Shown piece by piece: positions 47,571 to 58,806 of a DNA stretch of 64,000 nt. The DNA comes from Wyeomyia smithii (Eukaryota; Arthropoda; Insecta; Diptera; Culicidae). The notes beneath the pieces are model-generated. The model worked only from the letters and a program-made list of their open reading frames with translations, made no database searches and was not told the DNA's origin. Position numbers and translations under genes: made by a program. How positions within the stretch are numbered: the first letter of the stretch is position 1; the number at the start of each line of letters is the position of its first letter. Location: NCBI RefSeq assembly GCF_029784165.1, contig NC_073696.1, positions 41,743,858 to 41,807,857 on the forward strand. The letters run 5' to 3'.

Positions 47571-50242
47571 AATGGTCTGTGGAAGTAATTTTATGAGCTT
47601 TGAACCAACAATTGTGAGATTCTCATGAAAAAAACTTTGTAGCATATTCTCGGAAAACCGGATTTACAGGAATAAGAAAAATACCCTTGAAGAAACATGT
47701 TTTCACCTTTCTATGTACCCTGTACAAAAACATTGTTATTAAACACATTTTTTTCCTTGCGGTTACAAAACCTCAAGCATACCTTTACCCCGCGGTTTAT
47801 ATGTACTTTTGCCCCACAATGAGTTTTCCAACTAATTTGATTTTTATGACGAACACCAAAATATTCTCGGCGAAACAAATTCACCCGAAAACCTTAACTA
47901 TATAACAGTTTTTTTAGGTTCTGTTGTTTTCGAGTTTCTGCAGTTTCCAAATAAGTGGATCGTCACACTTAATTTATCTCGGCAAACTTCCCGACAGTTG
48001 ATGGAGCTCGGCGAAATTTTTAACAATTGTCAGCAATATATTTCGACGAACATTCAGCAAATATATCGATCTACCGTAAACCAGCAGGTATTAAATTTCG
48101 TTTGCCGAAGTTCTTTGAAATTCTCCCGAAAGCTTGAAGAACATTTCGCTGAGTTTATCATCTGTTGAGTTCTCGCCAATAAAATCTAAGTGTGTAGTTC
48201 TCAAATTAGATCAAAACAACTCAAAACACAACTTTCACACCATACAAACGGAATCTAATGTTTTTACATGTGTGATTAACTGACATTAAAATGCTGCCAA
48301 TTTATACAATGTTGCCAGTTTATTTTGCTTGTATGTTTCGAAAAGGCCAATACGTCACCAAGGATGGAAAAAATCGTGTCACATAACAATCATTCGGGTA
48401 TCATTTCTGAACTTGCTATTCATAAGCTTTCAATCCCAGCAAACCATCGCTATTAAAAGTTACACATTCTCGCGCATGCAAGAGACAACTTATAGCAAAG
48501 AAATATATGGTAGCTTTCTTTGATAATTTCGTTTCAGTATTGCCTGCTTTAGGTGGAGCGAGCAACATATAGCGAGTGTTTCACGAAAGAATCGCAAACG
48601 ATTGCACTCGAGCGATCGCAACGATTCTTTCAAATGTTGGTTGCTTGCAGGCGTAATTCGGCTACTCCACGTCGTGCTTTCACCGTGATATACCGCGTTG
48701 ATTCTTAGTGATTTCAAATATCACATGCTAATGCACCATGCTACAATTACCGTAAGCATTGCTCCGGTAAGCAAACAGTTGAACGCAATCTAACGTTCAT
48801 TTGGATTCATAATTTTGTATCACTGGCGATTATATCTCAAGTGTTTTCGCGATACCGTTGAATGCAAGTGAACTTGGATACAATAAATACTATCGTGTTT
48901 GTATCATTCAGTCTCCTTCTATGGTATTCGGAACTCTTATAAGCGAAAAACAATCAGCAGCGTCTCTATGGAAAACTTGTACGCGAGTGGAAACAATTGA
49001 ACGATACCTGATGAATCAAAGAACACATCTACATGAAATATTGCTAGTGAGTGAAAATTTCCATGCTTGTACGTCACTACTCTACTCGTATTGCATACGG
49101 AATAAAATCTCTTGCGTCTTGCGAAACTGGGAAAAGGCATGAAAAAAGCGGGGCCACTTACAACATGCACACTTAAAAAATTTCGCCGAATCTCGGCAAT
49201 ATTTGTGCCTAGACTTGGACAGCCGAGTACTTGGCAGCCATCTCGGCTGAATCTATGTTATGTTATTCTGTTCGAATTGAACTTGACGAAGAAACATGAT
49301 TTAATTTTTTAATAAAAAAACACACATTTTTGTTTAACCAATTTTTGATCGTAACACTCTTTACTCTGAATTTCTTTATTAAGATCGATATCTACATTTC
49401 AGTACCTACTCCCAATTGAATACTAACGAATCAGTTTTATGAACTGAGTGAATAAGTTATGAGTGGCTGCTTGACCAGAAAAATTGGAAATTCCAACATC
49501 ATATTTCGTCTATGAACAACTCTCGCTGAGCTGTCTCACTTGTATTGGCGAATTGATAGACCCCACGGGCACTAAAAGGTCAAGCGGTTTCCAAAAATGT
49601 TGTAATTTGAGAAATTCTTGATCTATTTATTGATCTTTATCTATAATATTTGTCAATAAACTATCCAGACGCATCGCGGCGTTTTAAAAAGCAATTCTAG
49701 GTCTTTCATTTGAGATAGAATAAAATGACCGCCATCTTGGATTTTATCAGAAAAATATATTTTTGAGCAATCACCGATCATCGAATCCTAAGAAAAAATG
49801 CTTTAAGACATATTCATAAAATTAGGTGAGTAACGAGTTTACCTTACCTTTCAGATTACATGCGTTTTTGTTTCATGAATGTACCTTAGAGCAAATTTGA
49901 AATCAGCAGTTGTGCACTTGCTTCAAACCATGTTTTCCTAGAAAAATCAAGATGGCGGCCAATTCAGCCTTTTCAGTAATTTTGTCACTATTTACACTAA
50001 AAATTCACTAAAGTCACTATTAAAGCTTCAAATGAGTGATCTATTACTGTATTGAAACATACATTGGGAAAGATTGCTTCTCATTACCTGAATATTTGAA
50101 CAGTTCAGTTCATTTGGCCTTTCTGTTAACTTTTTCGTCGTGGAAGTTACATGCCTCGCATTGTTTTTGGATCTCTCATTGGAATAAGCTACGCAAAATA
50201 GCTGCGAATAAATTGTCTAAGAGCTGCAAAGGAATGTGAAAG

Positions 50243-50748
50243 CACAGACTAACAGACATAACACTTCGAACAAATTTTCAATAAAATCATCGTTTGGATG
50301 ATTCCAGTACTTTACGTTAGTAACACTAGCACTAGAGTGCCTATATATAACTACAGTGGCGCCGTGTCATCCAAAGTAACGCTGGTAACACTGGTAACAC
50401 TGAACATCCTTTCTCTTTTCCCCACACGTGTTTAATAGGTTGTTTGCTCAATTGGAATGACACTGACAGATAATTTTTATTCCAATTTTGACAGTGCCGC
50501 CACTCTATATATTTACAGGCACTCTAACTAGCACCATCTGCTGTCGTGTTCGCGCTGCGTCTGGTATTTCGACAACAGGGCCAGCGTTACTGCATGTGTC
50601 AAATGGGGAACTACAAAATATGTATGAGATTGCATGACAGCGCCACAGACGACGTTGTCGCGCGATGACTGTTATTCGGTTGAAAATTTGAAATGAAGTT
50701 TTTTGTGGCGATGGAGCTGGGTTCCAGTGTTACGTCTGTTAGTCTGTG
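50243..50748. mobile_element. Miniature element with 23-bp inverted ends, interrupted
   Basis: The left end CACAGACTAACAGACATAAC (then ACT) is the inverted match of AGTGTTACGTCTGTTAGTCT (then GTG) at 50726-50748, with one mismatch. Candidate flanking duplication: GTGAAAG / GTAAAAG. The hAT-like element 50333-50526 lies inside it. Confidence 0.7.
50333..50526. mobile_element. 194-bp hAT-like miniature element with 8-bp target duplication
   Basis: Exact ACTAGCAC copies flank it at 50325-50332 and 50527-50534. Ends are TAGAGTGCCT and AGGCACTCTA. Inverted similarity continues through TATATA and AGTGGCG-type sequence for about 40 bp. Confidence 0.85.
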
Positions 50749-51313
50749 GTAAAAGTTAATTCTAAAAGCTACCCGCGTCTCTAAACAGTTACTTTAGTTC
50801 GATTTCCTGGTTTTCAATCGACTGTACTATTCTGTTTCCCCTGATTAAAGAGATTTGAAAAGTTTAAAGGTTATATTCTGCAGCGTGATGTTTGAGTCTC
50901 AATTCGTTGGATTTGCTTTTAATAATCCATACATCTATTTCAATGTGAAATAATGAAATAGATTTAACTTGAGTTAATTTAGAATTTATTTCTACGAGAA
51001 CGAGTCACTGGTATCCTACGTTCAAAATAAATAAATTTTCAATGAAATAAAATCCATTTATGGTTACACAATAAATTTTAAGGCTTATTTTGGTCACTAT
51101 TTGAAAATCACTAATGTCATTATTATTTTACTACAAGTCCGCTACTAACCCTGTAGATGGTTTGATAACCTAGGGTTCCATCAATTTGAACTAAACAAAG
51201 TACATTTCTCATTTTTTCACTACTTTTATTTATTTCGGCATATTCTTTTTGAAAATTCTCGTTCCACCAGTTTTCAGCGAGAATAGCTCCTATATATAAA
51301 CAAAGTTACTCCT

Positions 51314-51664
51314 CGACCGGGGGCCTAGTGTGGTTGGTAACGTCTCCGCCAACCACGCTCGACGCCTGGGTTCGAATCCCACCGCCGACATAGGTATCGA
51401 TGGTTGTGAGGTGGCGTGATCCACTCACAACCAACCCAACTGGTCTAGATTCAATCCTAGCCGACACCGGGAGATTTTCTGAGGCGAAAAATCTCTGGGA
51501 TCACGTCTTCCATCGCATGAGGAAGTAAAGCCGTTGGCGCCGGTCCGTTGATAAACGGGTCGTGAGTTAGGGTCCTGGGTGTGGAGTCGCCTCCCTGGGC
51601 GTCGGTGATTGGCCACAACAATGGCGGAACTAGACCGACGGAAAATAAGCGAGAATAAAAAAAA
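51314..51664 (+). mobile_element. tRNA-derived SINE (Feilai-like), copy 2
   Basis: The A box lies within GGCCTAGTGTGGTTGG (51322 on) and a perfect B box GGTTCGAATCC at 51369-51379. These are followed by a unique body and a TAAAAAAAA-type tail. An exact duplication ACAAAGTTACTCCT flanks it at 51300-51313 and 51665-51678. The intact promoter and perfect duplication suggest a fairly recent insertion. Feilai assignment is by resemblance to known Aedes tRNA-SINEs, not by alignment. Confidence 0.88.
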
Positions 51665-52061
51665 ACAAAGTTACTCCTTCCAGTCATGTTTGACGTTGTA
51701 CCAAAGTCTAGTCCGACAAATGAAGCAGCAATTAGAAAATATTTAGCTATTTCGAGTTTTAGTCAACTAAGCGAGACAAAGTAATCAGGTTTATATAACA
51801 AAGCAAATGAAGCTTATAAACCACAATATGAATACACTTTGAACAGGCACTGAACAAATCATTGTACTATCATAAGTGTTAATATCCAAAATTGCACTTT
51901 AATGATATTTCAGAGTAAACTCTGCAAGTTCACGGCTGTTGATAATAAAAACCCAGTAACCAATCATGTGTTGAATTTCTCTGCTCACTGCGAAATAAAG
52001 AAAAATGAATTGTATTCAATTTAATTCCCTTGGCGTCGTAAGACCTTGTATAACATAAGTA

Positions 52062-52582
52062 GGGATACCATCCGTCCTGATTTAGCAGGACATGTCCTGA
52101 TTTTGAGACCCACATGGAGCGTCCTGATTTATTTTTCATATTTTTGCATTTGTCCTGATTTTATTGAATGTAGCCGGATATTCAAAAAGGTAGCAAACTG
52201 TTAAGTACTTGCATCTTGATTCCGGGAAGAAACGAACTTATTTCGAACGAATTTTTTCTCTGGTTGAATCTTGACGAGAGAAATTGTCTAGTCGTTGAAA
52301 CCGTTAAACGTGTTTTGACGATTGTTAAGTTTGTTTCAAACAGTTTACTAGTGTTGCATTTTTTAAGGTCATTAAGGTTTAAGGAACGCCTAATAAATCA
52401 AAGTTGCAAAATTTAATTGTTCGAGAAATACTTCAAATATGAGTCTTTTGGCGTATTCTGAAGCGCAAATGACAATTCATGTGTTTTATTTATTGATACC
52501 TCAAAAAATAAAATTGGCTTAGATAAAATTTTTGCTGGAAAAACAGTTGTCCTGATTTTTAACTCCAACCAAATGGTAACCC
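52062..52582. mobile_element. 521-bp TA-flanked miniature element with TCCTGATTT repeats
   Basis: The ends are GGGATACCATCCG and, inverted, GGGTTACCATTTG, flanked by TA (52060-52061 and 52583-52584). The motif TCCTGATTT occurs four times in the first 110 bp and once inside the right end. No coding capacity. Confidence 0.75.
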
Positions 52583-53035
52583 TATACATAGGTCGATAAA
52601 AGCGAAAAAATGCAGCCCTAAAGCTCAAAATAGTTGCAAAATAGTTCAGAAAGATTATAGCTCTCTTTGACCATTGGCCCTGACACAAGTAAAAGAGATT
52701 TTTAAAGCTGTTCGCACCTACGCGAATTCTCATATTCAATTGTCAATTTATGTGTGGAACAAAAGCAAAAATATTTCCCTCCTTCACTTTCGCAAGTAAA
52801 AACCAAACCAATATCAACAGAGTCGTCAGGGCCAATTCCTGTGAAATTTGGTGCCTTTAACCATTGTCAAAACGCGTCAACTTACGTCAAAATGTCGCAT
52901 AATAATTGCTCGTTTCGTCGCATTAACGGTATGTTCAAATTTCCGTGTAAAAAGCGTGTTCCAGATACCGATTAAGATTTTTGCCGTTTTACCAAAAATT
53001 GCTTTTTTATAAGGATTCGTTAGTAGCTTAAGTAT

Positions 53036-53195
53036 TTATGATAAATATTAGTAAATAATGAGTATGTGTCCAATCACAAATGGTGACTTCTCAACACTGT
53101 TAGAAATTTGTAATTTTATTTGTTAGGATTTGTTTGCTTTCGCAATTAGGACTTATCATTCGTAGGGATTTAAACCTACTTGTCAGAACATTAAT
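53036..53195 (+). repeat. Dispersed repeat, copy 2 (pair at 3141)
   Basis: Near-identical to 3141-3295 in the same orientation. The match ends shortly after AGGGATTTAAACCTA in both places. Confidence 0.75.
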
Positions 53196-53537
53196 TGCTT
53201 ATAGCTCGTAATATCTATTAACTATGCAGTAAATGAAATTGCGTAGCAAGTGTGAAATTGCCGGCGTTGCGTTAGAAATTAGTTAATTAGAAATCATTGC
53301 TATTGTTGCTCTATTCTAACAACATTATTTCTTTACAGATCGCCAAACGCCAACTTCGGCTGATCCTTAAAAAAAAACATCAACAATCAGAATCTACCAA
53401 AAAACCCATCAATACTCCAGAGCCATTTACTCAAAAGGCAAATACCTTCGCGATTTGTGGAAAAATACACAGTACTTAACCTACTTTATTCCGCTCAAAC
53501 TCCTTATAGAGATAATAAAGAATCAAAACCATCCAAG

Positions 53538-55373
53538 ATGGCGCTCGATTTCGCTGCAGGATGTCTTGGAGGTATGAAAAACACATTTGGTTTTTTGTTT
53601 TATTGTCTGTTATTGTTGTTCGCTCCATTATGTGTCGTCTTATCATGCGCAACCAACCCATAGCACGCAGATTCGCATTGGCACCCCGTCGTATCAGAGT
53701 GCGATGGCATGCCTTCATTAAAATTGCTCAGATGTGATGTTTTGCTAGATACTTCCCGTAATCACCGTTGCCTACCGATCAGGCTAGAAGGGGGTCATCT
53801 CTCGCGCAGTCGTTAAGCCTTGCCGTTCTATCGGGAGAAAATGGCAGTAACAGCGATAGTACCTATATAATAAATTGTTCTGATTGAGATGGCACACAGT
53901 CCTTGCAGGGGGTCAACTTTTTTTTTGTTTATACAATACACCATTCCATTAAAATGATTATCAGCAGCGGGATTGTTGTACTCTGTTCTGTTGGTTCAAT
54001 CTGTCGCATTTGTGTTTGTTGTTCAAAGCGGGACATGTATGTCAGGAGTTATCATGTGAGATTCAACGCTGTTTTCTATTGATTTCAAACCACTAGGTTT
54101 TATAAATATTTCTTCTGGGCCACTTGTTACCTCATCACACCGCCATTTATCATTGCCTTTTGTTTACAAAAATAACTCACAACTCACTGGGGCAAACATC
54201 CACGCGATAATCGATCACGTGTCTATTGATAAGCGATGATTGATGATGTAAAATTTTTCCATAGGATGCGCCGGTGTACTGGTCGGTTACCCGTTCGACA
54301 CGGTGAAGCTTCACCTCCAGACACAGGACTTCCGGAATCCATTATACAAGGGAACACTGGATTGTTTTCGTAAAATTATCGCCAAAGAAACCGTTCGTGG
54401 ACTTTACCGAGGAATGTCCAGTCCAATGGCCGGCGTTGCCGTTGTCAATGCAATAGTTTTCGGCATCTATGGAAATGTACAAAGAAGAACAGCTGATCCG
54501 GATTCACTGCATTCCCATTTCCTAGCAGGAACTGCGGCTGGCCTTACGCAAAGTTTCGTCTGCTCACCAATGGAACTTATAAAAACGAGACTACAGTTGC
54601 AGGGCAATCTTCCAAAAGGGGCATTCAAGTTTAAAGGACCATTGGACTGCTTGAGACACATAGCTAGAACGGAAGGGTTCCGAGGAGTGTTTCGCGGTTT
54701 GGGAATAACTGCTGCCAGAGATATGCCTGGATTTTCATCCTACTTTGTATCGTACGAGCTGATGGTTCGTTCGGTCGACGATCCATCGCCATTCAGCATA
54801 TTAATGGCAGGTGGATTGGCCGGAACTATTTCTTGGCTATTAACATTCCCCGTCGATGTTGTCAAATCTAGACTGCAGGCCGATGGCATGAGTGGGAAAC
54901 CTCAATACCTAGGTATTGTGGACTGCCTACGAAAGAGTTATGCAACGGAGGGCCTGTCGTTTCTGTCTCGAGGTTTGGCGTCGACTTTACTGCGAGCATT
55001 CCCTATGAATGCGCTATGTTTCCTAGTAGTTTCAATCGTGATGAAAAGTTTTGGCGAATCCAGTTTAAATTTAGAACTAAGCCCAGCAGAACCCCTGCTG
55101 ATGGTACAACAACCCGCCGGTGCAGTGAAGGTGACAATGAACAAGCGCCACCACGAACTCCATGATATTCATATTTTAAACATTAAGCAGAACACGTATC
55201 GCTTTTTGAGCTTCCTGGGAGCGTTCAGCGAAGCAGTCTGTTGCGCCGAAATGGACGAACTCGCACACGATCTTCACTCCAATGAGGATGGTGGCTATTA
55301 CTACTCAAAACTGAACGAATATCTGCAAAGCACCAATCCAGAGTACTGCAAACGATTCCCCTTCATAGACTAG
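53538..55373 (+). CDS. SLC25A29-like mitochondrial basic amino-acid carrier
   Basis: Two exons, 53538-53571 and 54265-55373, split after G of Gly12; the intron is 693 bp and the product 380 residues. Three repeats each carry the mitochondrial carrier signature: PFDTVK (21-26), PMELIK (113-118) and PVDVVK (207-212). Closest family by eye is SLC25A29/45/47/48 (Drosophila CG4995-type), which moves basic amino acids or carnitine-like substrates across the inner mitochondrial membrane. Substrate is inference. The start is the ATG of MALDFAAGCLGG; the GTG at 54303 is an internal Val. About 90 residues follow the last repeat, longer than the usual 300-residue carrier. An upstream acceptor at 53338 (TTTACAG) suggests a spliced leader. 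Its stop is 142 bp from the end of the convergent CCDC40 gene. Confidence 0.9.
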
Positions 55374-55515
55374 AATATGTTTGTTGAATCCTTACACGCA
55401 TCCACTGAAACCACGTGAACTGTATTGTTGATTTATAATCTAAGTTTTATTTAATTGTTTTGTATCTAATGTGTTTTATAAAATTGTATGAAAAAATCCG
55501 AAATCCTCATCAGCC

Positions 55516-58442
55516 TTACTTAAGGGATTGCAATATTTTTGTGAGATGAAACTTTTGCGCTGGAAAATCATGAATGAGTTTCTCAACAATTCCCGCAATA
55601 CTTTCATTGATTTCGCGTTGACGTTGAAGATCTGCCTGAATGAGAATTTCGTTACGAAACTTGGGAATTTGTTTGGCATTCGCAAATGATCGATAACGTC
55701 GGGCCCGATACTGATGACGTACAATGTAGTCCAAATTCTGAAATGGTTGATATCAATTTAGTACCCGGAGAAGAGTAAAAATCTTACTGATTATGTACTT
55801 CCTGCTTTAGTAAAGCTGCCTGCTCCACTTCTGCCTTTATCAAGCTGGTTTGAATTTTCTCCTCCTCTATCTGCAACTTTTTATTTTCGATTTCGGCCTG
55901 CAGCAGCTTTTGTGCTGTATCAATTTCAATTAAATTTTTTTCTGCAGCAGAAATCTCCCCGAAGACAACTTTTAGTTTATTTTTCAACTCATTTATTTTA
56001 TGCTGCATCGTAGACTTTGTCTTGAATTTACTTCCATAAACTTTTTCCCGTGCATTCACGGTATCAAAGATGTGCTCTCGATGGTGGACCGTGTTTTCCA
56101 AATCGGACACCAGTTTTTCCTGCATGCGCTTAAGCTGCCTATAGCGAACCTGCATTCGGTGGATTTCGGCTTTCATAATACCAATCTCACTGTTTTGTGC
56201 CGATTCCTCATCTTTAAACTTCTTCGCTTCAGCAGACATCTTGTATTTGGTCTCCCAAGATAGTGCTTCCCGATGCTTCGCCAGCACTTCCTGCTTGCAG
56301 TCGTCGATCTCTCTCCCCAGATCGGTCAAATCCTGCTCCAGATTTAACACTGACAGCTCTGCTTCTTTCAAGCGCTCGGTCGTATATTGATGGGAAATTT
56401 CACACTCCATTTCCTCCTTTTCGTGAACCTTTTTGCTATTCCAAAGCTCCATACTAACGGCATCCAAGCGAGAATTTAGCGACGACAGCGACCGAATTAT
56501 TTCACGATTTTCATTCACTACTTGCTCCAGCTGATCCTCAATTTTAATAGCTTTTTGTTCCACCAGAAGCAACTCTGTGAAAAAAAAAGTTTAAATCAAT
56601 CGGTTTTGACAATGAAAAACTTATGAGTTTACTTTTTCTTGAATAGTTTATCTCATTCAATTGCTGGACTCGCTTCTCCGACAAACTAACAATGCTGTTT
56701 TGTAGCTTTAACCACGCTTCCTGGGAATCTTTTATCTTCGCATCGAGCTCCGCTATGTAATGTTTCACATCCAATAATTTCAGTTCATCCGGATTCAATT
56801 CTTGGCCTCCGGCTTGTTTGATCAACTGCTCAAGCTCTCTGTTAAGAACGTCCAACTTACGCAATTTCGCCGAAATGATCTCCTTTATTATCTTAATCTG
56901 TTCGTCATACTTCCTAGCTTCAGTATCCATCGAATCGTGCTCTTTCTAAAATATATCGCTGCAATTACTGTCCACATTTTATGATCATGCATACCTTAAT
57001 GCTTTGAACTTCGCTCCTCGATTTCTCCACTAAACCACGCCATTTTTCCAAGCTCAGCAAAACAACTGACAATTGATTCTCCGTATCCGACATGGAGATT
57101 TCCAGCTCCCGGCGTTTTTGCTGCGCTTCTCGCAGTATTTTACCTTGATTTTCGCCAGCTTTATCCGTTGTGATTTGATCCTGCAGTAGTTCCAATATTT
57201 GCTCTTCCAGGTCAAACTTCTTCTGGTTCTGTTTGTTCAACGTCTGCCGCAGTGACTTTAGATGATTCTCTATCAACAGACCCTCCTGTTGGGCCTTCAG
57301 CATATCCGCTTCGGTTTGCTCCAAAATCATTGCATAATGATCCAAATCTCGGGTCAGTTTATCACTTTCTTCTTGTTCCTTGTGTACTGGAATGATTTCG
57401 TTTTATCTCGTGTTTGTGTAAATCTAAACAATTCTTTTACCTTGCTTTTCGAGGATATTAATGTCGCCTTGTATGCGGAATTTGAAGCCCGACAGCTGTT
57501 CATTCTGCTCCATTTCCTTCGCTGCCGCCTTTCTAGTAATATCAGTTTTACTTTTGATTACTTTGTGCTCCTCATAGACGTTTCTAAAAATAAATATATT
57601 TAATTAAACAAATTAAAAACAATAATAAATTCCCTGTACTCCAAATCATCTTTGGTTTTGGATAAAACATTGTCGCGCTGCTGTATCGCAACGATCACTT
57701 CACCCCAGGATTGAAACAAACGTTTATGTTCGTGCTGCAGGGCTTCCAAGTCGGAATTCGCATCCGCCAAGCTGCGATTGATCATCTCGGTTGCGCTTTC
57801 CTGTTCCTTCATTTGATCCTCGATTCCTTGCAACTCACGCTCCTTTTTGCGGACCTCCAGATCCAGATTAAACACCAGCAAATCCATTTTACGCTTCTCC
57901 TCGGCAGCAACCAACTTATCTTTCGCATCTTTGCTAGCAACCCGCTTCGCTACGGCGATCTCCTCCTTGATTTCCTTGTCCCACTTGGAGAATTCGTTTT
58001 CAAGTACCGCCAAGTTATCCAGTTCTTGCAAATGTTCGTTGTAGGTTTTCTTGAACTCTTTCAATTTGTGGCTTTGTTCATCGTACTCCTTCTTGTATCC
58101 GGCAACTTTCTGCTCTTCTGCCAGTCTTCTGGTAGAAACCTCTACAATCTCCTTCCCGTAGATAACCAACAACTCTTTTTGGCTATCGATTTCTTCCTGG
58201 AGATCGTACAACCGCGCTCCGACCTCTTCAGATTCTTTTTCATTTTGCTGCAGGTGATGATCCAAGTCAGCGATTTCTCCTTCCAATTGATTCTTCACTC
58301 GCAGTAAATGAGCCTTTAGCGCCTGCTGGAATCGTTCCAGCAGTGGGTGGTCCTTCTCCAGGACTCCCGATTGGTCAACGATTGACTCATTGAATTGATC
58401 CGCTTGGACGCCCATTGATAAAGGGGTTTCTTCAGGATTCAT
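55516..58442 (-). CDS. CCDC40: CCDC40-like axonemal coiled-coil protein
   Basis: Six exons: 58442-57640, 57583-57441, 57386-56995, 56945-56633, 56574-55799, 55737-55516; about 882 residues. Almost the entire product is predicted coiled coil. It begins near a PLLERFQQALKAHL segment and includes EIHRMQVRYRQLKRMQEKL and a C-terminal DLQRQREINESIAGIVEKL region, all with clear CCDC40 counterparts in the same order. CCDC40 pairs with CCDC39 as the 96-nm molecular ruler that places dynein arms and radial spokes. In a mosquito this implies sperm flagella and possibly chordotonal cilia. It lacks the long variable N-terminus of vertebrate CCDC40. Introns are 49-63 bp. The last junction is uncertain: the stronger GTAAGA donor at 55787 breaks the frame, so the weaker GTACAT at 55798 is used here. 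Confidence 0.88.
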
Positions 58443-58806
58443 GATTTTAAAAGATTTGAAAAAACTTTGCGGCTTTATATCTCTACCTAGCGTTAATATT
58501 TGGTTGGCGTTGGTGCATAATAAAGCGTTTCCGGTTGCTACAGTGATCGTTGCCGGTCAGGCTATCGAACAAACGATGGGTGAACTTGCGTGCAAGTAGA
58601 ACGCTTGTACGGAACAACATGCGCAGACAGTGGAAGAGACAAATCGACGAAAGAGTCGTACTCTCACTCTTCTCTCGTATTGACATTACTCAATGAATTG
58701 AGTCGAGTAACAGCAGATGTAAACAAATTCTGCAGACCCATCAATAATTGAATTTTTTGTACAATACCCATAGTGAATTAAACTAAATGCAGTGTGATTA
58801 TAGACC
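58443..58806. promoter_or_regulatory. Divergent promoter region
   Basis: Only 364 bp separate the start codons of CCDC40 (-) and the ZAD zinc-finger gene (+), so both 5' leaders and promoters must lie here or overlap. No TATA box is evident. Confidence 0.6.

Larger units (their letters stand above)
41946..50242. other. Gene-poor intergenic DNA with decayed repeats
   Basis: No intact gene was found in 8 kb. Contents I can name are a possible decayed coding stretch at 42790-43310 and 126-bp-type units at 47110-47570. Short TTCGGC/GCCGA-rich motifs occur at 47980-48180 and again near 49175-49250. The remainder is AT-rich and unassigned. Confidence 0.4.

Noticed and set aside
51369..51379. tRNA gene
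   Set aside because: The A and B boxes belong to a SINE with a unique body, an A-rich tail and target duplications. No cloverleaf of normal length is formed.
57711..58307. 198-residue hydrophobic plus-strand frame
   Set aside because: It is the antisense of the CCDC40 coiled coil, whose Glu/Lys/Gln-rich codons read as Leu/Phe/Val on the other strand.
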